DNA of 62,499 nucleotides from Candidatus Eremiobacterota bacterium (GTDB lineage Bacteria; Vulcanimicrobiota; Vulcanimicrobiia; Vulcanimicrobiales; Vulcanimicrobiaceae). The position numbers and the translations under genes are program-made. Positions 27,183 through 34,719 of this stretch are shown piece after piece. The notes under the pieces were generated by a model. The model was not told the origin of the DNA. It worked only from the letters and a program-made list of their open reading frames with translations, and searched no databases. Location of the stretch: assembly GCA_019235885.1 (NCBI GenBank), contig JAFAKB010000070.1:1-62499 (forward strand), given 5' to 3'. Numbering within the stretch: position 1 is the first letter of the stretch; every line of letters begins with the position of its first letter.

Positions 27183-28295
27183 CTAGGTGAGCGCGAATTG
27201 CGCCGCGTCGGCGTGCTTGAACGCCAAACCGTGTCCGGGGCGCGAGCGGTCCGGCCGCAGCGCGCCGCCGACCGGCTCGACCACGCCGTCGAACAGCATG
27301 CGCTCGATGCGCACGTGATCGTGAAAGTACTCCATGTGCCGCAAGCGCAGGCACGCGGCGGCCGCGTGCAGGTGCAGCGCCGGCCCGCAGTGCGTCGAGA
27401 GCGGCAAGCGGTTCACCTCGCAGAACCCGTCGATCGCGAGCAGCCCCGTGTAGCCGCCGCAGCGCGTCGCGTCCGCCTGCAGCACGTCGACGGCGGGCGC
27501 GACGAGCGCGGCGTCGGCGGTGTCGGTCACGTACTCGCCGGACGCGATCGCCATCCCGGGCGGCGCGTGCTCGCGCACGCGGCGCGTGCCGTCCACGTCA
27601 CGGTGGTCGACCGGCTGCTCGAACCAGGTGACGCCGAGCGGCGCGAAGTCGTGCGCGACCGCGATCGCCGCGGCCACGTCGTAGCCGCCGTTGCCGTCGA
27701 CGAACAGCTCGCAGCGCGGTCCGATCGCCTCGCGCGCGGCCTTCGCGCGCGCGACGTCGCGCCGGTGATCGCGGCCGACCTTCATCTTCACGGCGTGAAA
27801 ACCGGCTTGCGCCCAACCGCCGAGCTGCTCTTGCAGCGTGGCCTCGTCGTACGAGGTGAAGCCGCCGCTGCCGTACGCGGGGACGCTCTCGCGCACCAGC
27901 CCGATCAGATCGCACAGCGCGACGCCGTGCAGCCGCGCGCGCAGATCCCACAGCGCCACGTCGATCGCCGCGATCGCATACGAGGCGATCCCCGCGCGCC
28001 CGGCGTTGCGCACTACGCCCGTCATGCGCGTCCACAGCGCGCGCGTGTCGAGCGCGTTGCTGCCGTGCACGACCGGCGCCAGCGTCTCGGCGATCACCGT
28101 CGCGGCGGCGGCGCTCGCATACGACCAGCCCGTCCCGTGCGCGCCGCCGGCGTCGATCTCGACCAGCACGAGGGTCGTCGATTCCCAGCGCGCCGTTCCG
28201 TCGGACTCCGGCCGGTCCGTCGGAACGCGGTATGCCGACACCGCGAGACGGTCGACCGGGACGCCGTTGGCGCGGCTCACGGCCGCCGCGCTCAC
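27183..28295 (-). CDS. Mandelate racemase/muconate lactonizing family enzyme, sugar-acid dehydratase-like
   Basis: Enolase-superfamily enzyme of 370 aa. The catalytic order is clear: KMKVG (KxK lysines), metal ligands in LFVDGNGGYD, WFEQPV and SGEYVTD, then the Asp in QADATRCGGYTG and the His in THCGPALH that form the His-Asp dyad of the mandelate racemase subgroup. Such enzymes dehydrate or epimerise acid sugars (gluconate, fuconate, arabinonate and similar). The exact substrate is not readable. The GTG start overlaps the stop of the TPP enzyme (GTGA). It probably supplies a 2-keto-3-deoxy acid within this sugar-acid cluster (inference). Confidence 0.83.
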   Translation of the reverse strand: MSAAAVSRANGVPVDRLAVSAYRVPTDRPESDGTARWESTTLVLVEIDAGGAHGTGWSYASAAAATVIAETLAPVVHGSNALDTRALWTRMTGVVRNAGRAGIASYAIAAIDVALWDLRARLHGVALCDLIGLVRESVPAYGSGGFTSYDEATLQEQLGGWAQAGFHAVKMKVGRDHRRDVARAKAAREAIGPRCELFVDGNGGYDVAAAIAVAHDFAPLGVTWFEQPVDHRDVDGTRRVREHAPPGMAIASGEYVTDTADAALVAPAVDVLQADATRCGGYTGLLAIDGFCEVNRLPLSTHCGPALHLHAAAACLRLRHMEYFHDHVRIERMLFDGVVEPVGGALRPDRSRPGHGLAFKHADAAQFALT

Positions 28296-30088
28296 GTGTC
28301 GTGACGCGTCGGGAACAGGCCCGCCAGCACGCCTTTCAGCGATTGCACGAGCACCGGCTCTTCGTCGGGATCGCCTTTGAGCATTGCGCTCGCGAACGCT
28401 TTCGCCTGTTCCGGGGTCACGTGCGGCGGCAGCATCGAGATGTTCGGATCGGTGAGCACTTCGAACACGGCCGGCCGGTCGGCGTGCAGCACCTGCTCCC
28501 AGCCGGCGGCGAGGTCGTCGGCTCGCTCGACGCGCACGCCCGCCAGGCCCAGCATCTTCGCGTAGTCCGCGTACGGAAAATCGGGCAGGTCTTGGGAGCC
28601 CGGAAACTTCGGGACGCCGGTCTCGATGCGCATCTCCCACGTCACCTGGTTGAGGTCGCGGTTGTTGGCGACGAAGAACACGAGCCGCGGATCGCTCCAG
28701 CGCTTCCAGTACTTCGCCACCGTGATGAGCTCGTTGATGCCGTTCATCTGCATCGCGCCGTCGCCGGTGATCGCGATGACGGGGCGGTCGGGGAACGCGA
28801 ACTTCGCCGCGATCGCGTACGGAACGGCGGAGCCCATCGTCGCCAGGCTGCCGGAGAGCGACCACTTCATCCCGCGCCGCATGTCGAGGTGCCGCGCCGA
28901 CCAGTTCGTCGACGTGCCGGCGTCCGCGGTGAGGATGGCGCGGTCCGGCAGCCGGCGGTTGAGCTCGACGAACACGTCCTCGGGGTTGACCGGATCGCCG
29001 GCGATCGCTGCGCGCGAGGCGTCGACGCGCGCGTCGTGCCGCTCGGCCTTGGCGATCTTCTCGCGCCAGCCCGTGTCGCTCTTTTGCCGCAGCAGCGGCA
29101 GCAGCGCCGCGAGCGTGTCGCGCGCGGATCCTTGCAAGCTCACCTCGGTGGGATAGCGGATGCCCACCCGCGCGCCGTTGACGTCGATCTGCACGCCGCG
29201 CGCATGGCCTTCTTTCGGCAAGAACTGCGCGTACGGATAGTTGGTGCCGACCATCAGCAGCGTGTCGCACGACGCCATCATCTCGCTCGACGCCTTCGTG
29301 CCGAGGAGTCCGAGGGTGCCGGTGACCCACGGCAGGTCGTCGGGAAGCACCGCTTTGCCGAGCAGCGCTTTGGCGCAGCCCGCTTGCAGCCGGTCGGCGA
29401 GCGCGATCAGCTCCTCCTCGGCGCCGAACGCGCCCGCGCCGGCCAGGATCGCGACCTTCGAGCCGGCGTTCAGCACCTCGGCCGCGCGCTCGAGATCCGC
29501 CTGCGGCGGGATCATGCGCGCCAGCGCGATCCCGATGCTCGACGCGTTGTTGCTCATCATGTGCGGCGGGTGGGCGACCGCTTTTTCTTCCTGCAGATCC
29601 TTGGGGAAGATCAGCGCGGTGACGGTGCGCGCCGAGAGCGCGGCGCGCACGGCGCGGTCGATCGCGTGGCGGACCTGCGCCGGGCTCATCAGCGTCACGC
29701 AGTACTCGCTCGCGACGTCCTTGTAGAGGCTCTGCAGGTCGACTTCTTGCTGGTACTCGCTGCCGATCGCCGTGGTCGCCGACTGGCCGGTGAGCGCCAG
29801 CACCGGCGTGTGGTCGTTCTTCGCGTCGTAGAGCCCGTTCAGCAGGTGGATCGCGCCCGGGCCCGAGGTCGCCAGGCACACGCCCAGCTCGCCGGTGAAC
29901 TTCGCGTGCGCGCAGGCCATGAACGCCGCCTGCTCTTCATGACGCACTTGGATGAAGTCGATCGCGTCGTCGTGGCGGTCGATCGCGGCGATGATGCCGT
30001 TGATCCCGTCGCCGGGATACCCGTAGATGCGCCGCACGCCCCAGGCGATCAGGCGCTCGATCAGAAAGTCGCTGACGGTCGTTGCCAC
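28292..30088 (-). CDS. TPP-dependent pyruvate oxidase/acetolactate synthase-like enzyme
   Basis: Thiamine-diphosphate flavoenzyme of 598 aa with the three domains of the POX/AHAS family. The N-terminal Pyr domain has the catalytic Glu in FIQVRHEEQAAFMA, the central domain has GAGAFGAEEELIALADRL, and the C-terminal PP domain has the ThDP motif GDGAMQMNGINELITVAKYW...NN. It most resembles pyruvate:quinone oxidoreductase (PoxB-like), which oxidises pyruvate to acetate, but the PoxB membrane-binding tail is not obvious. Acetolactate synthase is less likely because no regulatory subunit is next to it. GTG start; coupled to the MR-family gene. Confidence 0.83.
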   Translation of the reverse strand: MATTVSDFLIERLIAWGVRRIYGYPGDGINGIIAAIDRHDDAIDFIQVRHEEQAAFMACAHAKFTGELGVCLATSGPGAIHLLNGLYDAKNDHTPVLALTGQSATTAIGSEYQQEVDLQSLYKDVASEYCVTLMSPAQVRHAIDRAVRAALSARTVTALIFPKDLQEEKAVAHPPHMMSNNASSIGIALARMIPPQADLERAAEVLNAGSKVAILAGAGAFGAEEELIALADRLQAGCAKALLGKAVLPDDLPWVTGTLGLLGTKASSEMMASCDTLLMVGTNYPYAQFLPKEGHARGVQIDVNGARVGIRYPTEVSLQGSARDTLAALLPLLRQKSDTGWREKIAKAERHDARVDASRAAIAGDPVNPEDVFVELNRRLPDRAILTADAGTSTNWSARHLDMRRGMKWSLSGSLATMGSAVPYAIAAKFAFPDRPVIAITGDGAMQMNGINELITVAKYWKRWSDPRLVFFVANNRDLNQVTWEMRIETGVPKFPGSQDLPDFPYADYAKMLGLAGVRVERADDLAAGWEQVLHADRPAVFEVLTDPNISMLPPHVTPEQAKAFASAMLKGDPDEEPVLVQSLKGVLAGLFPTRHDT

Positions 30089-30101
30089 GTGTGCCGCTCC
30101 G

Positions 30102-30476
30102 TTATGCCGCGGGATAGGCGATGGTCGTGATGAGCGCGTTCTCGGACTGCCGCGAGTCCAGCCGCGTGTGCTGGACGACGATCGGCTCGTCGGAGAGGAT
30201 CACGCTGGCGTAATCCGTTGCGCGCGGGATCGGCTCCGGGTCGTCGAGCTCGTTGAAGCGCTGGTGCAGCGTGCGCCGGGCCGGAACCGTCAGCCGGTAC
30301 GGACCGGCCGGCTCGCGATCTTTGAAGTAGACGGTGATCTCGACGTGGGCGTCGCGTTCGCCGGTGTTGAGCATGCACGCGGTCTCATGGCTGGTGAACT
30401 CGGGAGCGGGGCCGTTGCTCCACGCCGGAATATACCCTTCCGCGATCACCCACGCGGTCGAACCGAAGGTCTGCAT
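30102..30476 (-). CDS. Sensory rhodopsin transducer-like protein (ASRT family)
   Basis: A 124-aa beta-rich protein strongly resembling Anabaena sensory rhodopsin transducer: AWVIAEGYIPAW, the conserved S.HET..MLNT (SHETACMLNTGE), VEITVYFKDREPAGPY, VPARRTLHQRFNEL and PIVVQHTRLDSRQ. In Anabaena it forms a tetramer that couples a rhodopsin to transcription. Most homologues, as here, have no rhodopsin next to them and sit by sugar-metabolism genes, which has led to the idea that they bind carbohydrate. It is the first gene upstream of the TPP enzyme (13 bp gap) and may be a metabolite sensor for this cluster. Confidence 0.85.
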   Translation of the reverse strand: MQTFGSTAWVIAEGYIPAWSNGPAPEFTSHETACMLNTGERDAHVEITVYFKDREPAGPYRLTVPARRTLHQRFNELDDPEPIPRATDYASVILSDEPIVVQHTRLDSRQSENALITTIAYPAA

Positions 30477-30587
30477 CGTCCCGGGATATACCCCTCCCCA
30501 CCAGGGGTCGACACGCGGCCGGCGGCGCCTCGGTCTGCCCCGGTCCGGCCAAGTTGTCGAACGCCGCCTTCGCGAAGAATCCGATGC

Positions 30588-31922
30588 TTAGGGCGTGTAG
30601 GCGGTCGCTTTGCGTCTCACGAGATAGAGCGCGATTCCGAGCAGCGCCCAGACCGAGCCGACGGCTTTCGCCGTCGTGCCGAGGTAGGTCCAGATCACGA
30701 AGCACACGATGAGGCCGAGCAGCGCGAGCACGATCGCGTACCAGTTCGCCCACCGGCCTTCGCGCCAGGCGTTCACGGCGGCGGCGAGGTTCACGCCCAT
30801 GAACGCGATCAGCGCGCCGAAGTTCAGCAGCTCCGCGCCGAGCTCGTAGCTGAACGCGAGGCCGCCGGCGAGAACGATCGCGCCGATGATCAGCACGTTG
30901 TTCGCCGGAATGCGGCTGTTCGGGTCGAGCGCGCCGAAGAGCTTGCGCGGCAGCGCGCCGTCGCGTCCCATCGCGAACAGCAGGCGCGCCGCGCCGAGGT
31001 GCGAGGCCATCCCCGAGCCGATCGTGGCGACCAGCAGCGAGACGTTCACGACCCCGAACAGCAGCGCGCCGCCGACCTGGCCCGAAACGTGGACGTACGC
31101 GGTGTCGACGTCGGGGAACGGCTTTCCGGCCGGCCACGCGAGCTGCGCGAGATAGACTTCGAGCGCGGCCAGAACGCCGGTGATCAAACAGGTCGCCACG
31201 ATCGCGCGCGGGATCGTGCGCTGCGGCTCGTGCGCTTCGTCGGTCAGCGTCGAGATGCCGTCGAACCCGATGTAGGTCAGCACGGCGATCGCCGTGCCGC
31301 TGAACACCGCGCGCGTCGACCACGTCGCCGGGTCGTAGAACGGCTTCGTCAGCGCGGCGCCGGCCAGGTGCAGCTGCAGCACGTAGTGCACGGCGGCGAT
31401 CCCGAACGCGACGATGACGACGCCGAGCCCGGCGGCGAGCAGCGCGTTGATCAGCGCCGACGTCTCGACGCCGCGCAGGTTCAGCCCGGTGAACAGCAGC
31501 GCGAACGCGATCACCAGCAGCGGGTACGGCAGGGCCGGAAAGAAGTTCTCGACCGCTTTGCTCGACCAGATCGTGCAGATGAGCGGGTTGACGACGTAGT
31601 CGAGGACCATCGCCCAGCCGACGAAGTAGCCCGCGCCGGCATGCAATTCTCGGCCGACGTACGTGAACGCCGAGCCGCCTTGCGGATACGCGCGGGCCAT
31701 CCGGCCGTAGCTGACCGCGGTGAACGCCATCGCGACCAGCGCGATCAAGATCGCGGTGACGACGTGTCCGCGCGCCTCCTTGTCGATCACGCCGAACACC
31801 GGCATCGGCGCCGTCGGCTGGATCAGGATCAGCCCGTAGAGGACGAGGTCGCGGAAGCGCAGCGCGCGCTTGAGCGTGATCGGCCGGCCGGTGACGGCCT
31901 CGGCTTCGGCGGGACTGATCAG
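30588..31922 (-). CDS. APC-family amino acid/polyamine permease
   Basis: Inner-membrane transporter of about 444 aa with some 12 hydrophobic helices. The APC hallmark is in helix 1 (LVLYGLILIQPTAPMPVFGV), followed by AYPQGGSAFTYVGRELHAG, GFDGISTLTDEAHEPQRTIPRAI and the loop AMGRDGALPR. The substrate is unknown. The start is doubtful. No ATG, GTG or TTG lies in frame near the expected N-terminus, and the best guess is CTG 31922 (LISPAEAEAVTGRPI). A rare start codon, or a sequence error close to an out-of-frame ATG at 31933, would explain this. It is divergent from the OmpR-type regulator gene. Confidence 0.8.
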   Translation of the reverse strand: MISPAEAEAVTGRPITLKRALRFRDLVLYGLILIQPTAPMPVFGVIDKEARGHVVTAILIALVAMAFTAVSYGRMARAYPQGGSAFTYVGRELHAGAGYFVGWAMVLDYVVNPLICTIWSSKAVENFFPALPYPLLVIAFALLFTGLNLRGVETSALINALLAAGLGVVIVAFGIAAVHYVLQLHLAGAALTKPFYDPATWSTRAVFSGTAIAVLTYIGFDGISTLTDEAHEPQRTIPRAIVATCLITGVLAALEVYLAQLAWPAGKPFPDVDTAYVHVSGQVGGALLFGVVNVSLLVATIGSGMASHLGAARLLFAMGRDGALPRKLFGALDPNSRIPANNVLIIGAIVLAGGLAFSYELGAELLNFGALIAFMGVNLAAAVNAWREGRWANWYAIVLALLGLIVCFVIWTYLGTTAKAVGSVWALLGIALYLVRRKATAYTP

Positions 31923-32059
31923 CGGGCGCGCTCCATGCCTCGCCCTCGTTCGCCGCCCGCTCGGTTGCGTCTTGCAGTTCTCCGGCAGTATCGCAACGCT
32001 GTCACCGATCGGGCACCGCGTTTTGCAACATCTGCTTCCCTGGCCGCTAATGTAAGAGC

Positions 32060-32722
32060 ATGCAGCAAACGGTATGGAAGCGCGCGAAACCGCGGCTCGC
32101 GCTTCTCGGCGGCGAACCGGGCGCGCGCAACGAGGTTGCGCCCGCACTTGCACTCGACTTCGAGCTGTGCGCGTTCGAGGGCGCGCGCCCGCCGCAGGCG
32201 CTGCTGCTGTTCGGCACGCCGGCGACGTTCCGCGAGGCGCTGCTCGACCTGCGCGCGCGCAGCGACGTGCCGGCGCTGCTGATCCTCGACGAAGCGGGGC
32301 CGGCGGACCGTATCGACGCGCTCGAGCACGGCGCCGACGACGTGCTGGTGCAGCCGGTCGACGCCCCCGAGCTGATGGCGCGGCTGCGCGCGGTGATCCG
32401 GCGCGTCGTGCGCCCGGCACCGAGCGTGCTGCGCGCCGGCGACATCGAGATCAACCTCGATTCCTCGTCGGTGCGGCGCGGCGCGCGCGAGGTGGCGCTC
32501 TCGCCGACGGAGTTTTCGCTGCTGACCGTGCTCGCGCGCAGCAACGGCGCCGTCGTTCCGCGCGCGCGGCTGATCGACGAAGTGTGGGGCTCCGAGCGGC
32601 AAGCCTCCGCGACGACGGTGCACACCTTCGTCTCGTACCTGCGCGCGAAGCTCGGCGACGCCGGCACGGCGCCCGTCGTGCGCACCGTGCGCGGCGTCGG
32701 TTACGCGCTCAACGTCGGGTAG
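32060..32722 (+). CDS. OmpR-type regulator with inactive receiver domain
   Basis: A 220-aa transcription factor. The C-terminal winged helix (residues 122-220) is intact: REVALSPTEFSLLTVLARSN, RLIDEVWGSE, TVHTFVSYLRAKLG, VRTVRGVGYAL. The N-terminal receiver-like half has lost its chemistry. The strand that should end in the phosphoacceptor Asp reads QALLLFGTP, the Thr/Ser strand is PALLILDEAG, and the switch lysine before Pro is glutamine (LVQPVD). It is therefore unlikely to be phosphorylated and no kinase is adjacent. Control by abundance, dimerisation or a ligand is more likely. ATG 32060; structured repeat copy 2 follows 5 bp after the stop. Confidence 0.82.
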   Translation: MQQTVWKRAKPRLALLGGEPGARNEVAPALALDFELCAFEGARPPQALLLFGTPATFREALLDLRARSDVPALLILDEAGPADRIDALEHGADDVLVQPVDAPELMARLRAVIRRVVRPAPSVLRAGDIEINLDSSSVRRGAREVALSPTEFSLLTVLARSNGAVVPRARLIDEVWGSERQASATTVHTFVSYLRAKLGDAGTAPVVRTVRGVGYALNVG

Positions 32723-32727
32723 CGAAA

Positions 32728-32818
32728 CCTAGGAGTTTGTCGAGCTTCGCTCGGCAAAACGACGACGGGCGGATCGGGCGAAGCCCGAACGCGAGGGTCA
32801 CCGCAGGTGACCCACTAG
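32728..32818 (+). repeat. Structured three-hairpin intergenic repeat, copy 2
   Basis: Second copy of the element at 264-356, in the same orientation, between convergent genes. Ends (CCTAGGAGTTTG and CCACTAG) and core (GACGACGGGCGGAT, then the TCGGGC-GAA-GCCCGA hairpin at 32774-32788) are identical. The outer stems differ in sequence yet still pair: CGAG/CTCG around the UUCG-containing loop in hairpin 1, and GGGTCACC/GGTGACCC with loop GCA (32795-32813) in hairpin 3. The last bases overlap the stop codon of the minus-strand TPR regulator. Confidence 0.82.
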
Positions 32819-34395
32819 ACGGCGAACCGCTCCAGCGCGCGCGCTTCGGCCTCGAACCGCAGCTCGCCGGTGAGGCGCGCCGCGAAGCGCAGCGCGGCGA
32901 TGACGTCGCGCACGAGCCCGCCGCGCCGGATCAGCGCCAACCCGCGCTCGCCGTGCTCGAGCGCGCCGCGGCGGTCGCCCACCAGGTCGAGCGCGCGCGC
33001 CTTGGCGAGCAGCAGCGAGCCGAAGTGGTGCGACTCGGTGTCCGGCGCGCGGAGCGCGAGCGCCGCGTCGGCGTGCGCCAGCGCGCGGCTGCCGTCCAGC
33101 AGCGCGACGCGCACCTCGGCGGCGCGCAGCTCGTAGAACCAGCGCAGCAGGTAGTGCCGTTCGGGGATCGCGTCGCGCGCCAGCGCGAGGTAGCGGAGCG
33201 CTTCCTGCGAGCGCGCGCCGGCGACCTGGATGCGCGAGACGAGCAGATAGATCCGTCCCAGCCAGCTGCCGCCGACGACGGCGGGCGCGAGCGAGCCCGC
33301 CTCGTTCGCGTGGCGAAGCGCATCGTCGCTCGCGGCGTTGGAGGCGGCACACGCGAGTGCCAGCAGCGCCCAGACGCGCTCGTACCCGAGTGCGTGCCAG
33401 GACGCGGCGGCGTGCGCTTGCGCCGCCTCGCTGTACGCGTGCGGCTGCAGCTCGGCGAAGGCGAGCTTCGTGATCGCGATGTCGGTCGCGATGCGCAGCT
33501 CGGCGGCTTTCGGCACCGCCGTGCACGCGAAGAGCGCGTCCTGCGCGCGGCCGTAGACGGCGAGCGCGGCTTTGGGGTCGTGACCGCCCTGCAGCACGTT
33601 GGCGAGGAAACGCAGATGGCGGGCGTGCGCGCGCCGCTGCCAGTCCTGCGCGCCCGGCGGCGGAACGCTCAGCTCCGCCGCGCGCGCCGCGAGCTCGCTC
33701 GCGCGGCGGTAGTCGGGCCGGACGTATTCCGCATAGGCGGCCGCGAAGGCCAGCTCGGCGGTCGCCGCTCCGGACGCGGTGCGTTCGCCGAGCGCGTACT
33801 CCGCGCGCGCGCGCTCGTGCTCGCCGCTCTCGGTGTGCGCGGTCGCGCGCGCGGCGTGCAGCGAGGCGCAGATCTCCGGCGGCGCACCGCGCTCCAGCAG
33901 CATCTCGCCGTAGGCGAGCGCTTCGGCGGTGCGGCCTTGGTTCACGAGCTCGTGCAGCGTCTCGATCGCCTCGAGGTACGACTCCTGGCGCGTCTTGCCG
34001 ACCGCGGCGTTCGGGTGCTGGCGCAGCGCCTCGACGATCAGCTCTCTGGCGCGCGCGCGCTCGCGGTAGAACTGCCGCCGCGAGATCCCGAGCTCGTGCA
34101 CGACCGCTTTGTGGCTGGCCCCTTCGATGTCGCAGCGCTGCACGATGCGCGCGGCGCGCGAGCCCTCCGGCAGCGCGGCGCGGATCGTCGCGCGCAACTG
34201 CAGCATGAACGCTTGCTGCTCGTCGGCGCGCGCGGCGGCGAGCCGCTCGGCGACGAGGGGATTCTTGCGCAGCTCGGACGGTTCGGCGATGTGGCGCACC
34301 AGATGGCGAATCGCAGCGTCGAGCGCGGCTCCGCCGAGCGGCGCGGCTTTCGGTTCGCCGTACACAGCTTGAGCGAAAACCTCAGAGGGGCGCAC
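32815..34395 (-). CDS. TPR-rich regulator with N-terminal helix-turn-helix
   Basis: A 526-aa protein. Residues about 75-120 look like a sigma-region-4-type helix-turn-helix (ALPEGSRAARIVQRCDIEGA, then SHKAVVHELGISRRQFYRERARA). The rest, about 150-520, is a run of helical repeats resembling tetratricopeptide units. This layout is seen in several transcriptional regulators of unknown trigger. The GTG at 34395 is the first start after a convincing minus-strand promoter. It is divergent from the TonB receptor gene and may control it (inference). A 16-bp palindrome in its 5' leader could be its own operator. Confidence 0.75.
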   Translation of the reverse strand: MRPSEVFAQAVYGEPKAAPLGGAALDAAIRHLVRHIAEPSELRKNPLVAERLAAARADEQQAFMLQLRATIRAALPEGSRAARIVQRCDIEGASHKAVVHELGISRRQFYRERARARELIVEALRQHPNAAVGKTRQESYLEAIETLHELVNQGRTAEALAYGEMLLERGAPPEICASLHAARATAHTESGEHERARAEYALGERTASGAATAELAFAAAYAEYVRPDYRRASELAARAAELSVPPPGAQDWQRRAHARHLRFLANVLQGGHDPKAALAVYGRAQDALFACTAVPKAAELRIATDIAITKLAFAELQPHAYSEAAQAHAAASWHALGYERVWALLALACAASNAASDDALRHANEAGSLAPAVVGGSWLGRIYLLVSRIQVAGARSQEALRYLALARDAIPERHYLLRWFYELRAAEVRVALLDGSRALAHADAALALRAPDTESHHFGSLLLAKARALDLVGDRRGALEHGERGLALIRRGGLVRDVIAALRFAARLTGELRFEAEARALERFAV

Positions 34396-34421
34396 TGGGA
34401 AACTCCCGGAAACAGCCGACC

Positions 34422-34437
34422 TACTAATTGATTAGTA
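34422..34437. promoter_or_regulatory. 16-bp palindrome, probable operator
   Basis: TACTAAT-TG-ATTAGTA, perfect 7-bp arms in an otherwise GC-rich region. It lies just downstream of the expected transcription start of the minus-strand TPR regulator and 27 bp upstream of its start codon. That is a good place for a repressor, possibly autoregulatory. Confidence 0.6.
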
Positions 34438-34449
34438 TATTCGGTTTTC

Positions 34450-34479
34450 ACTATACCCAGCGGCGACACGCGAAGTCAA
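34450..34479 (-). promoter_or_regulatory. Putative promoter of the TPR regulator
   Basis: On the minus strand a TTGACT -35 box (34474-34479) and a TATAGT -10 box (34450-34455) are separated by 18 bp. The predicted start of transcription near 34443 gives a leader of about 48 nt that contains the palindrome. Confidence 0.6.
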
Positions 34480-34572
34480 GCGGCGCAAGCGGCGAAATGC
34501 TGTCTTAATACTGCCTCGCACTCGCGCAGAATTCGCTCATGTGTCGCAGCGGCAGAGCTGCGGCAGTTTGTG

Positions 34573-34594
34573 TGCGGCACCGTTGCGGCACCGC
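34573..34594 (+). repeat. Two tandem 11-bp units upstream of the TonB receptor
   Basis: TGCGGCACCGT followed directly by TGCGGCACCGC, one helical turn apart, 126 bp before the receptor start. Tandem 11-bp spacing is typical of OmpR/PhoB-type sites. It could be a site for one of the two OmpR-type regulators in the window, but chance repetition in GC-rich DNA is possible. Confidence 0.35.
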
Positions 34595-34719
34595 TAATGC
34601 GGGGTTAACGTTGCGCGCAGGTGGTACCGAAGCGAATGTCCCCGGCCACGTGCCGCGGGGCATTATTTCCACTCACCACTTTGAAAAGGCTAAGCGTGAT
34701 AGAACGAATCGTACACGCG

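Larger units (their letters stand above)
34396..34719. other. Divergent intergenic region between TPR regulator and TonB receptor
   Basis: A 324-bp gene-free stretch. It holds the minus-strand promoter (34450-34479), the 16-bp palindrome (34422-34437), the 11-bp tandem repeats (34573-34594) and a GTTAAC dyad near 34602. I see no convincing -35/-10 pair for the plus strand. A possible alternative start of the receptor gene, GTG 34696, lies 6 bp after AAAAGG. Confidence 0.6.

Noticed and set aside
30425-30491. Two similar GGAATATACCC / GGGATATACCC sequences near the ASRT start
   Set aside because: One is inside the coding region and explained by codons; the similarity is too short to call an operator.
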